Positions 1 through 11,484 are shown, counted from the first letter of the stretch. The stretch is DNA of 64,000 nt from Aselliscus stoliczkanus (GCA_033961575.1 CM066733.1:136698421-136762420); one strand, 5' to 3'. Made by a program: numbers and translations. The notes: generated by a model not told the origin, from the letters alone.

Positions 1-2759
1 TGACAGATCATTTTGAAAGGCAGGAAGAATACAAATATTAGATGAGCTGGCTGTTTCTAAGTGTAGTAGGGATCATATGGAGGAAAAAAGTGACATGATT
101 TAGTTTTTAAGTATATACCTCAAGTAACTGTCAGATATGTTGTTGTGATTGAACCAAATTTTAAAAAAAAAGTAAAAGAAAGGAAACAGAAGAAGAAATC
201 TCTGATCTCCCCAAATTGAAGCATTGATATCATCAAAAACAAGATACAGAATTTAATTTTGAGGTTGCTGAATTATAATTGTTGGTTGGTCAAATTCACA
301 ACCTTAAGAAAATTAGAGTATTAATTGGGAAAGATAGTATAAAACTTTGTTGAATATAAGTTTGATTGGTTCTGAGTAAATAGAGGGAGAGGTATAATTT
401 TTTACTTTATTATATAGAGAGAATTTACCAAAGATTCTGGACTCACTGTGCTAGAAAGAGTACCTAAGAAGGGTTGTGTTTGCTTAATTAGATGACTACA
501 TTAGGCTTCAGAAGAGGCTTATATTGAATGAAATGTAAATAATGAAATCCCTTGTAGAAGAAAACAGAGGAAGGAATGCAATAGCTTAGAAATATAGTAA
601 TTTTTTACGTGCATCCTACACATCTACCCTCAAATACAGTCCTCAGGACATCCCAAGGGAGTGCCTTCTCCAGCGCACTTGGGAGAGCACTGGCACCATT
701 GAAAAGTACTGTGGCTCTGTCCTTTGTAGCCTGGAATAAAGGTTAGAGATGTGGCCATTGAAGTGGGTTTTCTTGTTTCATAGTAGAACAGACTAAAAAC
801 AACAGTATTCTACTGCCAAAAGATGGCATAGTTACAATGATAGGCAGCAACAAAAGAATGGTAATTAAAAATATTTTGATCTACCTTGGTTTTCGTTGAC
901 ACCTAATTTATCATGGAATCTTTGGTACCAAAATAATTGGGCAGGCCCCTAATGTCCCACTTGATTTCTTTAAGTGTCTCCCTCATTAAAATAAAATAAA
1001 AATGTACTTTAGGTCTAGCAAAAATCCAAGTCCTGAACTGAGCTGCAAAATGGTTAATTTTGCCATCTATTCTATTGTCAGACTGGAATAAATTTAGAGA
1101 CCCAGCACCACTTGACAGAATTCAAAGTTGTATCTGCTTAAGGAAGATGTTCAAAACATCAGAAGCATTTAAAATAAGATTTCTTCCTAGCCTTCCTCAA
1201 AAGAACGTCTGGCCACCATTTACCAAAGTCAGTATGCAGTGGGAAATGGATATAACTAGAATGCTTTTAGTTAGTGGACATTGGACACTGAGTTATTGCT
1301 AATTTCTTGGTACCAAGAAAGTCATTTTTCCCTTGTTCAAAGAGAGCTATTGAGAGTAAGGTAACAAATGAAGTTCACTCCTGACTTAAAAGATGCAGGA
1401 GTCTTGATCTAGCCTTCCTAATTCATGTCACTTGCTTGCCTTTATAGAAAATATTGGTTTTAGAGAATGACAGTATATTATTGTAAAAAATGCGTTTAAT
1501 ATCATATATGCCATGTGTCTCTTTCATAAAACAAGCATCAGCATGGCGACTTGGCGCTTGATATATAGTTATTGATTTGGCCAACTTTCTATTCCAATAA
1601 GTCTACAACACTAGAAAGAACCTATTTCCCTTGGCTGGGAAAATACTAAGCCTTCAATGTCCAACTTTAGATAGATGTCATTTCTCTAACTCTGGGCCAT
1701 AATTTCATCTGCAGAGAACTTCATCATTTCAACATCCTATAGAAAATCAAAACAGTCCTTTTCATGGATGACACAGGTGACTAGAATCTAGGGAGCAATA
1801 AATAGCAGGTACCTAGATATTTTGATAAGATGCGTGCATGCAAGAGAGTAAGGAAATTCAGAGTCTCAAAAGCAAAGCAATTTTCCAACGATGCAATAGT
1901 GTGCAGAATATTGGGATTTTGTGTTCAAAATAAAACCACTGTATTTTGCACTGTATAGTTATAGAAAAGCAATTTAATTTGAAATTTTGTGGCAACATAT
2001 ATGAGATTTGGCATATAGGTAATCTTGGCCTATTTTTTGGATAATTAGGCTATCAGTTTTTAATTGGGCCCAAACACAAAAGAAGACTTTTTGTCTTATT
2101 CAGGCTGCAGGGTATGCAATTTTGCCACTTAGCCCTTATGGCCCAACACATGTCTGTGACTGATAGCAATGCTCCAATAAGAATCATAACACCAGCCCCT
2201 AGGTTTTGAGGCAATGTGGTAAGTATTACACTATTTTGAGAAATAGCGAAATAGCTCTTATCTTTGTTAGATGCTCTAAGGCCATTCATAAAACACCAAG
2301 TAATCATGTGACCTGAGTTTCCCATTATATTATCTGCTATTTAATTTGCAAAACCAAACAAACAAAAAAACATAATTTTGGTTAAATCTGGAAGTGGTAT
2401 ACATGAGGATAAACTCAAGAAAATACTGAAGGTATTAGAAAGGCAAATAAATAGGTGACCACTTTCTCTCTGTGCCAACTCCTGCTGCATCACCATGTCT
2501 TCCTCAACCTATACTTAGACCTCTAGGAAGTTCCCTTTGTCTGACAACTGAGGGTGATAAACTTGAGTTCTAGCTGTAGCTGGCTCTGTGTGAAATTCTG
2601 GCACCAGTTAAGCGTAAAATACTCTAGAAATACAATTCACAATTGTCCGTAAAAGACAATGCATATAAAAACGCTGCCAGTTGAAAACTCTTTGAGGAGT
2701 ATTGATGATTTTCTCACTTTGAATGGAAGGAGTAAAGAGCAGGGTGTGTCTCCATTTAA
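1..2759. other. Non-coding AT-rich stretch, no feature recognised
   Basis: The longest open frames here are under 100 codons, lack recognisable motifs and look like chance. Parts around 1060-1300 and 2050-2330 are less AT-rich and could be decayed extensions of the ERVL-like material found just downstream, but I cannot align them with confidence. Confidence 0.5.
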
Positions 2760-3235
2760 ATTCATGAGCTATAGCTAGTTTTTTTGGCCAGAGGATCAGG
2801 GATTTGGAAGGATATATTTAAAAGATGGATGACAAGGTTTGAGGGCAAATTATGTAAATGGGTCCCAACTTGAAATATCTGTGCCCCATGTGAATGATTG
2901 GCAGATGGCCCTGTCTGGCAGTGGAAAAATTCACATGTTTTTGTTTTGTTTCGGTCTGTGTTTTTTTGTAAGGCAATCTCTTTCTGTACTCATTTCAGTT
3001 CTTACTCTACGTGGCCATGAACAAGCTGCCATGATAGCCAAGGCAAAGTATACACATAAACTTATGAACACAGGCCTCTCCTCCTGATGAGGAACCTTCA
3101 TATTACTATTGTTGAGTGCTCATCCTGTCATGAACAGGGACATACACAGAATTCCTGAGATAGCACCACAATTTGGAGGGACCCTGGGAGGTGAGTTGTG
3201 TTGGATCCTTCCATTTTGAAAGCACAATGATTTCT
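2760..3235 (+). pseudogene. Ancient ERVL-like pol remnant (RNase H to integrase region)
   Basis: The stretch reads like a badly decayed plus-strand copy of the RNase H/integrase part of an ERVL-class endogenous retrovirus pol gene. The order of recognisable blocks (a WGIRDLE-like block, a HVNDWQMA-like block, then a cysteine-containing zinc-finger-like block near 3110-3150) is what suggests it. Frames are broken by stops and indels and no intact domain remains. A second fragment of similar type lies about 400 bp downstream in the same orientation. No LTR partner is visible. The assignment is recognition by eye and needs a profile search; it could be another MaLR or ERVL relative. Confidence 0.45.
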
Positions 3236-3634
3236 CTCTATTGGAATTGACTCTTATTCTGAATATTCTTTTACTTTCTTTGATTGTTTCTGCCAGCAAG
3301 ATTATTCAGAAACTTACAGGTGTTTTATGCTTTCTCATCAAAACCAAAACCACACAAAGGAAAGCTTGGCTTCTGAACAAGACATTTATTTTAGAACAAA
3401 ATGAATAAGGTATATTTTTAGTGTTTATGAGATTCATTTTTTAAACTTCAAAAATCATATATTTTATTAACAAGTAGACAATTGCCATATATAAGATAAA
3501 ATGTTTATTTAAGACTAAGTAAGGAGCAGGATGGGAAACAATGCACTGAAGTGTTTCCTGCTATCCTATAGCATATAGAATAGGTTCTTAACCAGTAAAC
3601 AATATATGGCAATATTTTCTCCATAGCCAGAATA
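3236..3634. other. Gap between ERVL-like fragments, nothing recognised
   Basis: AT-rich sequence with no clear repeat or open frame. It lies between two ERVL-like fragments in the same orientation, so it may be unrecognisable internal proviral sequence. Confidence 0.35.
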
Positions 3635-3910
3635 CATGGGTCTGGAAATCAAGGGGTGGAAATGAGGTTGGTGATTTCATTATTGCACTAAAATGGCCCA
3701 CTCCTCAAATATGTGCTTCCTATTTCTGTGACTTTATATTGTACTGATTTAGAAGTCTTAGAAGACAAGGAATTAATATTTCCAACAATGGGTACATTGT
3801 TGCCATTGAACAGGCACTTGAGAAAATCAACCAGCCATTTTTTGCTTTTCACATCACTTAATGGCTGGACCAATAAGGAAAAAGTCTTGGCCAAATTATC
3901 AAGTGATGCT
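3635..3910 (+). pseudogene. Ancient ERVL-like fragment (downstream of pol)
   Basis: A 67-codon plus-strand frame at 3713-3916 and the preceding 80 bp resemble the region after integrase in ERVL-class elements (a proline/glycine-poor, dUTPase-like stretch). The similarity is diffuse and no motif can be called intact. Position and orientation agree with the 2760-3235 fragment, so both probably come from one insertion. Moderate to low certainty. Confidence 0.38.
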
Positions 3911-5240
3911 GCCTGAGAGTAACTGGAATATGAGTAGATAGTAGTACTGGAAAGAAGTTATAAATATGAATGACGGCCTTGTAAACAAGGCCAAAAATTA
4001 AAGCTATTGTTCATAATCATAAATTTTTCTTTATTCTATTATGTATATCCTTAAGTATATGCATATTTTTTTCCAAACCTCTTTCCTTATTATTTTATAT
4101 CAATTATGTGGGCAATAGTTAAACATAATTTAGTACACAGACCAGAGGATATCAAGGCAATACTGTGACTGAACTGTGTAAAGAAAAAAATGTCACCTAT
4201 CAATGGATGGGGTATGCGGTGAAACTCTAGATCTACTCTTTTGGTGAGAGGTGACCACATTTCAATTGTCTGATAAATAGTTATAATCTATTAGGCAGGG
4301 ATCACATGGTTTTGGATACAGATGTTGTTGTGCTTTTGAATAGGAATATAGGTATGTTTGGGAGTGAATAACCAAAGATTTGTTTTGTAGTAAATACTGC
4401 AGATTGGCTGTAGATTTTCTGTTAGAACAATTTCAGGAAGGCAGTTGTGTGTTTATTTATTATCTGTGTTGTTCCTTGTTGTATAGCCTCCAAACTTATT
4501 TCTCTGGCCCTTTCAGAAACTCTGAGTTGCCTAATTCTCTGTAGTAAATTCCATTCTGAAAGTGTGAATTTTAAAGATTGAAAGTTGGAAGACTGACTGA
4601 CCGATTGACTGATTTATTAATTCATTGATTCAAGAAGAAATATTTATTGCCTACAATCAGGTAGTAGGATGGATATTTTCATCTTTCCTCAGAAAGGGAA
4701 AATAATATTCAAATTGGAGAAAGCAGAAAGTGAAGAGTACTCTATTTTCTAATGAAGGAAAGAGATCTCCTAAAATTCTGCTCCTCAAACTATTACTCCA
4801 ACATTTCCCACTTTTTGCATCCTCTCATTCCCTTGTCTGTCTAACCCAAAAGACTATGGAGATATATAAAAATTAGGAGGTAGTATCAGGGTTTTGAGTT
4901 TTTGAATTGGAGTCAATGCTAGTAGTTTGAAGAGGGAAGGGAGATACTGGCCTCTTCCAAGGAAAACCAGTAAAGAGTTTAGTGTTTTGTAAAGGATAGT
5001 GTTTTGTAAAGGTTCATGCATGAAGGTGAGATTGGAATCTCAGGCCCTAATTAGGCATGTAGCAGACCTGATCAATAGTCATGAGCCTACATAAACACTG
5101 GAAAGAATGACAAACTGGAGAGAGAAAGAGAATAAAAAATAGAGAAAGGTGAGAAGAGGAAGAGTCAGCCCTTTTTCCTTCTCCACTCTCACTTGGCATA
5201 AAAAGGGTGCATAAGTTTCCCTGTGGAAAGTCTTGGGCTA
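3911..5240. other. Non-coding stretch, only a short direct repeat
   Basis: No gene or repeat family recognised. A short tandem duplication containing AGTGTTTTGTAAAGG occurs twice at about 4979-5015. A weak L2-like trace (ATATTTATTGCCTAC) is seen near 4640. Confidence 0.4.
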
Positions 5241-6004
5241 AGTCAGTGGTTAGCAAACTTTTTATTTTTTTTTTAAAAGATTTTATTGGGGAATTGTGGG
5301 AGGGGAAGAGCACTGGGAATCAGGGAAGGGGAAAAGACAAGTTGTGGTCCTTTTGTTGTGCAGTGTAGTTATAGAGGACGTAGCTTCACTGGCCCATGTT
5401 GGTATCGTGACCATTGTGCTCTTCCTGGCTGAAGCAGATTGGGGGCCATTGGACAGCCGCTCATGGTGGCTCACAAAAGCTCACACCAACTGCCAGCCAG
5501 CCCCACTGCAGCCTAGGCCATCGCCAGCGACTCATGGCAGCCCAGCTCCCAGTTGAACTGTTGTTCACTATCTTAGCTGTAGAGAGCACAGCGTCACTGG
5601 CTCTTATATGTGGGATCCGAACCAGGGCCTTTTTGCTCAGAGCTGGCGTCCCAAGCCAACTCTTAACCAATGTGCCACTCGGCTGGCCCCAAGTCGGCAA
5701 ACTTTTGAGATGGAATTGCCACCAGGGATCAGCAAACTGTGGCTCGTGGGCTACATGCAGCTCTTTGGGTACGTACATGTGACTCTGAAGTAAAATTGAA
5801 AATGAAAATAAAACTATCATAGTTTCATTTATAAAAATTTTTCAAGGATATTATTCGATTATGTAAAAATATATTTATATCTCTTGAATAATTTTTAAAT
5901 TGTTGTGAGGGACAGGATTGGCTCTTCCAGGGGTTGGCAAACTTTTGAGACAGAACGTACCCAAAGAGCTGCATGTGGCCCACGAGCCACAGTTTGCTGA
6001 ACCC
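5241..6004. mobile_element. hAT-like non-autonomous element(s) with long inverted repeats
   Basis: Outside the SINE, the sequence CAGTGGTTAGCAAACTTTT at 5245 and CAGGGATCAGCAAACTGTGG at 5723 look like hAT/Charlie-type termini. Two arms, 5729-5774 and 5955-6000, are reverse complements over 46 bp with one mismatch and enclose a 180-bp AT-rich loop. The motif GGCAAACTTTTGAGA also occurs as a direct repeat at 5696 and 5935, so two related elements may be nested. I see no transposase and could not find a clean 8-bp target duplication. Family name uncertain. Confidence 0.5.
5264..5690 (-). mobile_element. Long composite tRNA-derived SINE (about 430 bp, T+ type)
   Basis: On the minus strand the element begins at 5690 with GGGGCCAGCCGAGTGGCAC, a tRNA-like head with an A box, followed by a B box near 5612-5625 (GGTTCGGATCC). 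About 300 bp of unique body follow, then near 5275-5290 the sense sequence CCAATAAAATCTTTTAAAA: a poly(A) signal, a Pol III TCTTTT terminator and an A tail. That ending is the hallmark of T+ SINEs. The head matches the short SINEs elsewhere in the window but the body is new. GCAAACTTTT occurs on both sides (5253-5262 and 5697-5706), a plausible target-site duplication. Open frames through it are not genes. Confidence 0.75.
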
Positions 6005-6404
6005 CGGGCTAGGGTGTCAGTATCCCACTCAACAAATGCAGTACCAGGTCAGAGGAAAGGGTGCAGCAGATCAAGTCAGAAGAGGAAATCCCACCTGTCA
6101 AACATCTGTGCCATGCAGAATACCCCACAGACTCCCCTAGGAAAGATATCAACAGCAAGTCAATGATAGCTGAGAAGCAGCAAGAGCCAACAGAGGATTA
6201 CAATTTTAATTGATGAAGCAAGTATTTGGCCTTTTCATTTCATCCTGAGCAGAGCCAAAGTACCAAAGACCTAGAAACTAAAGATGGAGAAGACAAGAGT
6301 GAAAGAACAGATCAAACTCCGTAACCCACCTGAGTTCTCTTGGGCCCATGTCTAGCATAGAAATAGGGGTGCAGATAGCTATGAAATCACATATGAGTTT
6401 GAAG
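6005..6404. other. No feature recognised
   Basis: Purine-rich unique sequence, 400 bp, no open frame or repeat family that I can name. Confidence 0.4.
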
Positions 6405-6431
6405 ACATATATCTATATATATCTATATATC

Positions 6432-6475
<44 letters not shown>

Positions 6476-6476
6476 G

Positions 6477-6522
<46 letters not shown>
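6405..6522. repeat. (ATCT)n tetranucleotide microsatellite
   Basis: Imperfect ATATCT units pass into a long (ATCT)n array interrupted once by AGATCT near 6474. Likely length-polymorphic. Confidence 0.95.
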
Positions 6523-6626
6523 GATAAAAGTGACCAGGAAAATATGAAAGATATCTGAAATATTCTTAAGAGACAGAAAAGGAACATGTGACAGCATAAT
6601 TGAAAGTCAATAATTACATAAAAATG

Positions 6627-6633
<7 letters not shown>

Positions 6634-6672
<39 letters not shown>

Positions 6673-6780
6673 TTTTTTTTTTTTTTGAGGGCCGTGTCAC
6701 TGGCCTTCATATGTGGGACCTGAACCGGGGCCACAGGCTTCCCAAGCCAGCGGTTAACCACCGCACCACTTGGCCAGCCC
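6634..6780 (-). mobile_element. Short tRNA-derived SINE with (TA)n in its tail
   Basis: The sense strand starts at 6780 with GGGCTGGCCAAGTGGTGCGG, has a B box GGTTCAGGTCC and ends in GACACGGCCCTC followed by A12. The tail continues into a (TA)n array at about 6629-6669. AAAATGTTATAT (6622-6633) and AAAATGTTTTATAT (from 6781) flank the whole unit as a target-site duplication, so the dinucleotide array arose inside the element's own tail. Transcript would be made by Pol III and moved by L1 machinery. Confidence 0.88.
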
Positions 6781-6904
6781 AAAATGTTTTATATTTATAC
6801 CCCCTCTAAAATCACAGTTTGATGATTCAGTGACATTTACCAGTGAAAAAAGACATATTAGTGGAATAACCAAAGTGATTTGAGATCAAAAATAAGAAGA
6901 ATTT

Positions 6905-7019
6905 GGGCCAGCTGAGTGGCACGGTGGTTAAGAGCTGGCTTGGGATGTCAGTGGCCCTGGTTCGGATGCCATATCTGAGGGCCAGTGACACTGCCTTCTA
7001 AAAAAAAAAAAAATAAATA
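6905..7019 (+). mobile_element. Short tRNA-derived SINE with perfect 17-bp target duplication
   Basis: Starts GGGCCAGCTGAGTGGCACGG, B box GGTTCGGATGCC, 3' end GAGGGCCAGTGACACTGCCT, then an A/TAAA-rich tail. The flanks AAAAATAAGAAGAATTT at 6888-6904 and 7020-7036 are identical, which fixes both ends of the element. Perfect flanks suggest a fairly recent insertion. Confidence 0.95.
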
Positions 7020-7036
7020 AAAAATAAGAAGAATTT

Positions 7037-8739
7037 GATTTTGTTGGGTCAGGAAGTTGTCAGGAAAGGGTTGACAGTGGAAGTAAGTCTTCAAGGATGA
7101 TGGAGAAATTCGAAAGAAGAAGAATATTGTCAAGAATACCATTCAAATGGGATCATTTTAGCATTAAGTCTAAAATTTTGTGGTTTGGCTAAAATACATT
7201 GGACAAAAGACATAACAAAATAAGATGGAAAGGGTGAGCAAAGCAATGGTAAATTCTCGAAATCTTTTGGTCTGGGAAACATCATGATCAAATGCATATT
7301 TTTCAGAGATAATGGTGGTAACAGGATGCAATTTGTCTTACAAAGGAAGAGATTAGAAAACAGGAGATCCTTTAGGATTCTGCAGTGATAAATTATGGGA
7401 ATTTAAACTGAGATAAGTTGAAAAAAGTGGAAGAAGGTCAGGTATACAAGCTTTTCAGTGATAGAAGTGTTAAGACTTGAAGGTAGTAATGGGGATGTGT
7501 GTAGGGAGGTGGATGGAGGAGGGTAATGAAGTTTGTCATATGGACTGGGTCCATGGTAAAAAAAAAAATGTAGGAGGGTACATTGGATGTAAATACAGAT
7601 GAATATTAAAATGGAAAATTTTCTAATTTCCTTTTTTGCCTTCTTTCGTCTCTTCTTTTATCCTATTTCTTTTCTTCCCCGCTATCTTTTGCATATTTTT
7701 CTGCCTTTATGTTGCATCTTCTTTCTATTTGATTTAATGATAAGAATTTCCAGTGGTTAACAAAACTATTCTCTTTGTGTTGTTATAGCATTTCTAATAC
7801 TAGATTATTTTTCATTTCTTTCTCAGAACTCCATGAAGTTGTCCTGGGAACACTGAACTTGATCTTATTCTATATTCATAACAATAGCATTCTCACATGC
7901 CTATTGATGAAATTATTAAAATAATCATTTTAAGGAGTAGCCAATAAATAATCAATAGCCTTTCTAAAACCAGGCTTCACTAAGACTTACTTCTAATTAC
8001 CCCAATAAAAATAATTTATAACAAAAATCCATTTTCATGGACAGTTTTAGATTTAATCAAAGATTTTAACTTATAAGATGTAAAGAGCAAAAGAAAAGAA
8101 CAAATTATTTTGGGAATGATGATTTGACCACGGTCAAAAGCTGGATCATGGCTGTGTTGTGAAATCATTGACAAAGGCAAAAACTTGCTTGGCCAGATTT
8201 TTTCTGGATTCATATAAAATGTGATTTAGTCCTCTCCTCTGCTAGTACAAAAAGGGGGAATTTGATTTGGTGTGGTCCAGTGCCATGCAAAAGAGAGATG
8301 TGCCAATCATGTAATTTATTTGATAGATACATAGTATTTAAACCAGATGAAAAAAAATCAACATGTTTATTTTTCATCATGTTAAGGTTAGGAGAAACAT
8401 TTCTGTGTAATGTAATATATTATCATGGGATGTCATCTTGGGAAGGTCAGTTTAAATAAGGAAGAAAAACTTGTAGCCTAGATCAAAACCACCACGAAGC
8501 CTCCAAAGAAATATAAGACTAAGTTGTATTCAGATGTAAGAAAGTTAATAGTTGTTTTCATTAGGTATTTTCTGGGACATAAAAGACAACTCTAGAACTT
8601 ATTTTGGGCGGTGGTGGATAGAGGGCAGATATTTAATTCAGTCTGTATAAAAATAATGCCAATCTCTGCAAGGAGAAAAGCCCATTTAAAAAGACATAAA
8701 CATGCTTTAAGTGTCATAACGTGTTCGCGGAACATGAGA
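7037..8739. other. Unique AT-rich stretch, nothing firm
   Basis: No open frame above 65 codons with any motif. The purine-rich part around 7050-7560 vaguely resembles internal fragments of ancient interspersed repeats but cannot be assigned. Confidence 0.35.
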
Positions 8740-8763
8740 CTTTTTTTTTTTTTTTTTTTTTTT
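8740..8763. repeat. Poly(T) tract
   Basis: About 23 consecutive T. It may be the reversed A-tail of a lost or severely truncated retroposon, but no body is recognisable on the downstream side. Confidence 0.8.
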
Positions 8764-9203
8764 GTAGCATATCCTTTCCACTCATAACCACAACCAGGGC
8801 TGGACTTAAAGAAATATTGGAAAGTTTTAGGTGACAGGTTAGCTAATTGGCTGTCCTTTGGGGATGTGGGAGGAGAAGTAGAGGAAGGAAAGTCGGTTTC
8901 CTAATGTTCCTGAAAACTGTTTAGAAATATGCCATGATGGGAATTTACTAACTTCTTCCTTTGGGTGTTATGCTTACAGAACGACCCAGGTTCTTCTAGT
9001 GTCCAAGTGACGCCAAGAAATAAATTTAGCAGTGAAAGAAACAGATATTTTCTTCTCTTTATAATTTGGCACAATGCTTAAACCAATTAGCATTCACAGA
9101 GAAGAAAGCTGAATAAACAAAGCACCATTTATAATGTGCAATATCTTTAAAAGTAAAATACTAAGAAAAATTATGCAACATTAATTTACACATATTCTGA
9201 AGA
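8764..9203. other. No feature recognised
   Basis: 440 bp of unique sequence without a recognisable gene or repeat. Confidence 0.4.
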
Positions 9204-9330
9204 GGGCCGGCCGAGTGGCGCGGTGGTTAAGCGCCGGCTTGAGAAGCCAGTGGCCCCGGTTCGGGTCCCACATGATGAGGGCCAGTGACACTGCCCTCAA
9301 AAAAATAAATAAATAAAAAAAAAAATAAAG
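9204..9330 (+). mobile_element. Short tRNA-derived SINE, near-consensus head
   Basis: GGGCCGGCCGAGTGGCGCGG at the start, TTAAGCGCCGGCTT, B box GGTTCGGGTCCC, 3' end GAGGGCCAGTGACACTGCCCTC and a tail of A and AATA units. The CpG-rich head is little decayed, so this is one of the younger copies in the window. I could not delimit a target duplication with certainty. Confidence 0.92.
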
Positions 9331-9639
9331 AAAACGTTATGCATAATAACTTTATGAAATAAATGTGTTTTGTTTAGAAAAGGTCTTTAAATGTTCAAAG
9401 ATTTTAATAGTCCCAGTAGGGTAAGCGGTGGTTAGCTCTTGTCTACAAATATTGTCTTATACTTTAGAGAGTTTTTGTTTCAAATAATCTATAAGTGGCC
9501 CTCATGTTTTTATCCTTGAAGATGTTAGGGATTTTTCTATTAAATGTCTCGAGTGGGTTGTGTAGTTATTTGCAAAGCAAACATCCCTGTGCATTTATAC
9601 ACATCAAACATTGTCTAAAAATTTCTAGAAAATTAGTAA

Positions 9640-9780
9640 TGTTTTCCAACAAATATTTACTAAGCATTGCCAAAAGCCAGGTATTGGGGATAAAAAGCCA
9701 GATACAGGAGATACAAAGGTAAAGAAAATAAATGATTCCTATTCTCTGCCCTGGAGACACATGTACTTCAAGCCATGTAA
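9640..9780 (-). mobile_element. L2-type LINE 3'-end fossil
   Basis: AACAAATATTTACTAAGC, AAAAGCCAGGTATTGGGGATA and a CCCTGGAGACAC block follow the order of a reversed L2/MIR3 3' end. Heavily diverged, as expected for a mammal-wide fossil. Confidence 0.6.
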
Positions 9781-10109
9781 TATCGATGTTCTAGTTCTAA
9801 TTGTATACAACTATGTGTCATCGGGATAGCTTATGTTAATTCAATTTCAAATATCCAAAATTAGACTGCTTATTTCTTTTGTCTCTGCCAACAGTAACTA
9901 CCCTTCCTTCTACCATCCATATTTTTTAAAGAAAAATCTTCTCAAACTGCTATTTTTTAAACTTCACGTTCATTTGACTTTTCTTCATCTTCTTTATCCT
10001 TTTATCTAATTATTGATTTATTTTCCTATCCTTTTGAGTTTACCTAGCTTTTCAAAAATTCTAACAGTTCTGTTTTAAACTACATATTTACATTCTCATA
10101 TTATCATTC

Positions 10110-10315
10110 TAGAGGTAGTTTGGTGTATGGAATTTGGTTCCAGTCTGTTCAGCCACTTGCTAGATATATGTCTTTAAGAAAATTATGCAATATCTCTGTG
10201 GGTCCAGGTTCTCTCAGAAGATTGTTTCGAAAATTAAGAAGAGAATGTATGTGAAGCACTCAGCAGAGTGCCCACCAATGCTAGGCATGTGATGCATACT
10301 GGCTTGCATTATTAT
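10110..10315 (+). mobile_element. MIR SINE fossil
   Basis: The core GCCACTTGCTAGATATATG, the AATTATGCAATATCTCTGTGG block and the ending GTGAAGCACTCAGCAGAGTGCC reproduce the MIR core and 3' part in forward orientation with heavy divergence. Confidence 0.7.
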
Positions 10316-10446
10316 TCCCACACCTTCCACCTTAGTTCATGCCCTCATCACTTTGTGGACTTGTGTTGCCTCTGAACCTCTCTTTATTTCAGTCTCTACT
10401 TACACTCCAACTTGCACACCAGCAATTTATTCTCCTTTTTACAGGA

Positions 10447-10510
10447 TTTTATTATTATTACTATTGTTGTTGATTTTTTTATTATTACTATTGTTGTTGT
10501 TATTATTAAT
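10447..10510. repeat. Duplicated TTATTATTACTATTGTTGTTG unit
   Basis: The block ATTATTACTATTGTTGTTG appears twice about 30 bp apart, a small tandem duplication of a trinucleotide-rich segment. It lies just upstream of the 3' end of the minus-strand L1. Confidence 0.75.
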
Positions 10511-10624
10511 TTATCATGCCACTTGATTGCTAAGAATGGTGTCCTGATTTTCCATTTCTATTGGGATAAAGAACTTTTCAATTCTGACCTTTTTCCCTCA
10601 TTAATTCCTTTTTTTTTTTTTTTT

Positions 10625-11168
10625 AGTAACTTACATATATTTCCCAATAAATCTAGTACCCATCTGGCACCACATATAGCTATTACAATATCATTGACTA
10701 TATGTTGTACTTTTCATCCCCATGACTACTTTGTAACTACTGATTTTTACTTCTTAATCCCTTCCCCTGTTTTACCCATCCCTCAACCCCTTCTCACCTG
10801 ACAACCCTCAAAATGTTTTCTGTATCTATGAGTTTGTTTCTGTTTTGTTTGTTTATTTTATTCTTTAGATTCCACATATAAGTGAAATCATATGGCATTT
10901 GTCTTCTCTGTCTGACTTACTTCATTCAGAATAATACCCTCTAGGTCCATCCATGTTGTTGCAGATGGCAAGATCTCATTTTTTTTTTACGGCTGAGTAA
11001 TATTCCATTGTATATATGTGCCACCTCTTCTTTATCCATTCATCCATTGATGGACACCCAGGTTAACTACATGGTTACAATATGTTGGCTATTGTAAACA
11101 ATGCTGCAGTGAACGTATGGTCCTAAGTAGTGTTTTGGATTTCTTCAGATAAACACCCAGAAGTGGGA
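10625..11168 (-). pseudogene. L1 ORF2 C-terminal end and 3'UTR fragment
   Basis: The minus strand carries the last part of ORF2 (GACCCAGTAATCCCACTTCT, then the block around 11040-10990 that matches the conserved YIYTLEYYFAIKKNE-type region seen intact at 32830) and the 3'UTR to the A-tail. Stops and indels are frequent. Confidence 0.8.
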
Positions 11169-11169
11169 T

Positions 11170-11464
11170 TACTGGGTCTTTCTGTGTTTCTGGCTATAGC
11201 CTTTGTTTTAAAGTCTATTTTGTCTAGGATAAGTATTTCTACTCCAGCTTTTTTGCTATTGTTTCCATTTCATGAACTGTCTTTTTGTACTCCATTACTG
11301 TCAGTCTATGTGTGTCTTTCAATCTGAAGTGATTCTCTTGTAGGCAACATATGTAAGGATTTTATTTTATTATCTGTCAGCCACCCTATATCCTTTGATT
11401 GGAGCACTTAATCCATATTTTAAAGTAATTGTTGATAGATATGTAGTTATTGTCATTTTACTAT
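11170..11464 (-). pseudogene. L1 ORF2 endonuclease N-terminal fragment
   Basis: Reading the minus strand from 11464 gives MTITTYLSTITLKYGLSAPI, the beginning of the L1 APE-like endonuclease, with the usual catalytic asparagine position of the LNVNGL motif changed to LKYGL. A stop follows after 28 codons. Further decayed endonuclease sequence (RESLQIERHT, KKAGVEILI) continues to about 11170 in broken frames, where the deletion junction begins. Confidence 0.8.
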
Positions 11465-11484
11465 TCTTTTTAAAAATATTTCCC

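Noticed and set aside
5296..5820. Group of overlapping open frames of 60-122 codons
   Set aside because: All fall within the long SINE and hAT-like repeats; no motif or conserved frame.
9204..9290. tRNA gene-like sequence with good A and B boxes (also at 48208, 6905 and elsewhere)
   Set aside because: The anticodon stem does not fold as a tRNA, copies are dispersed, and each has an A-rich tail and usually target duplications: they are SINEs.
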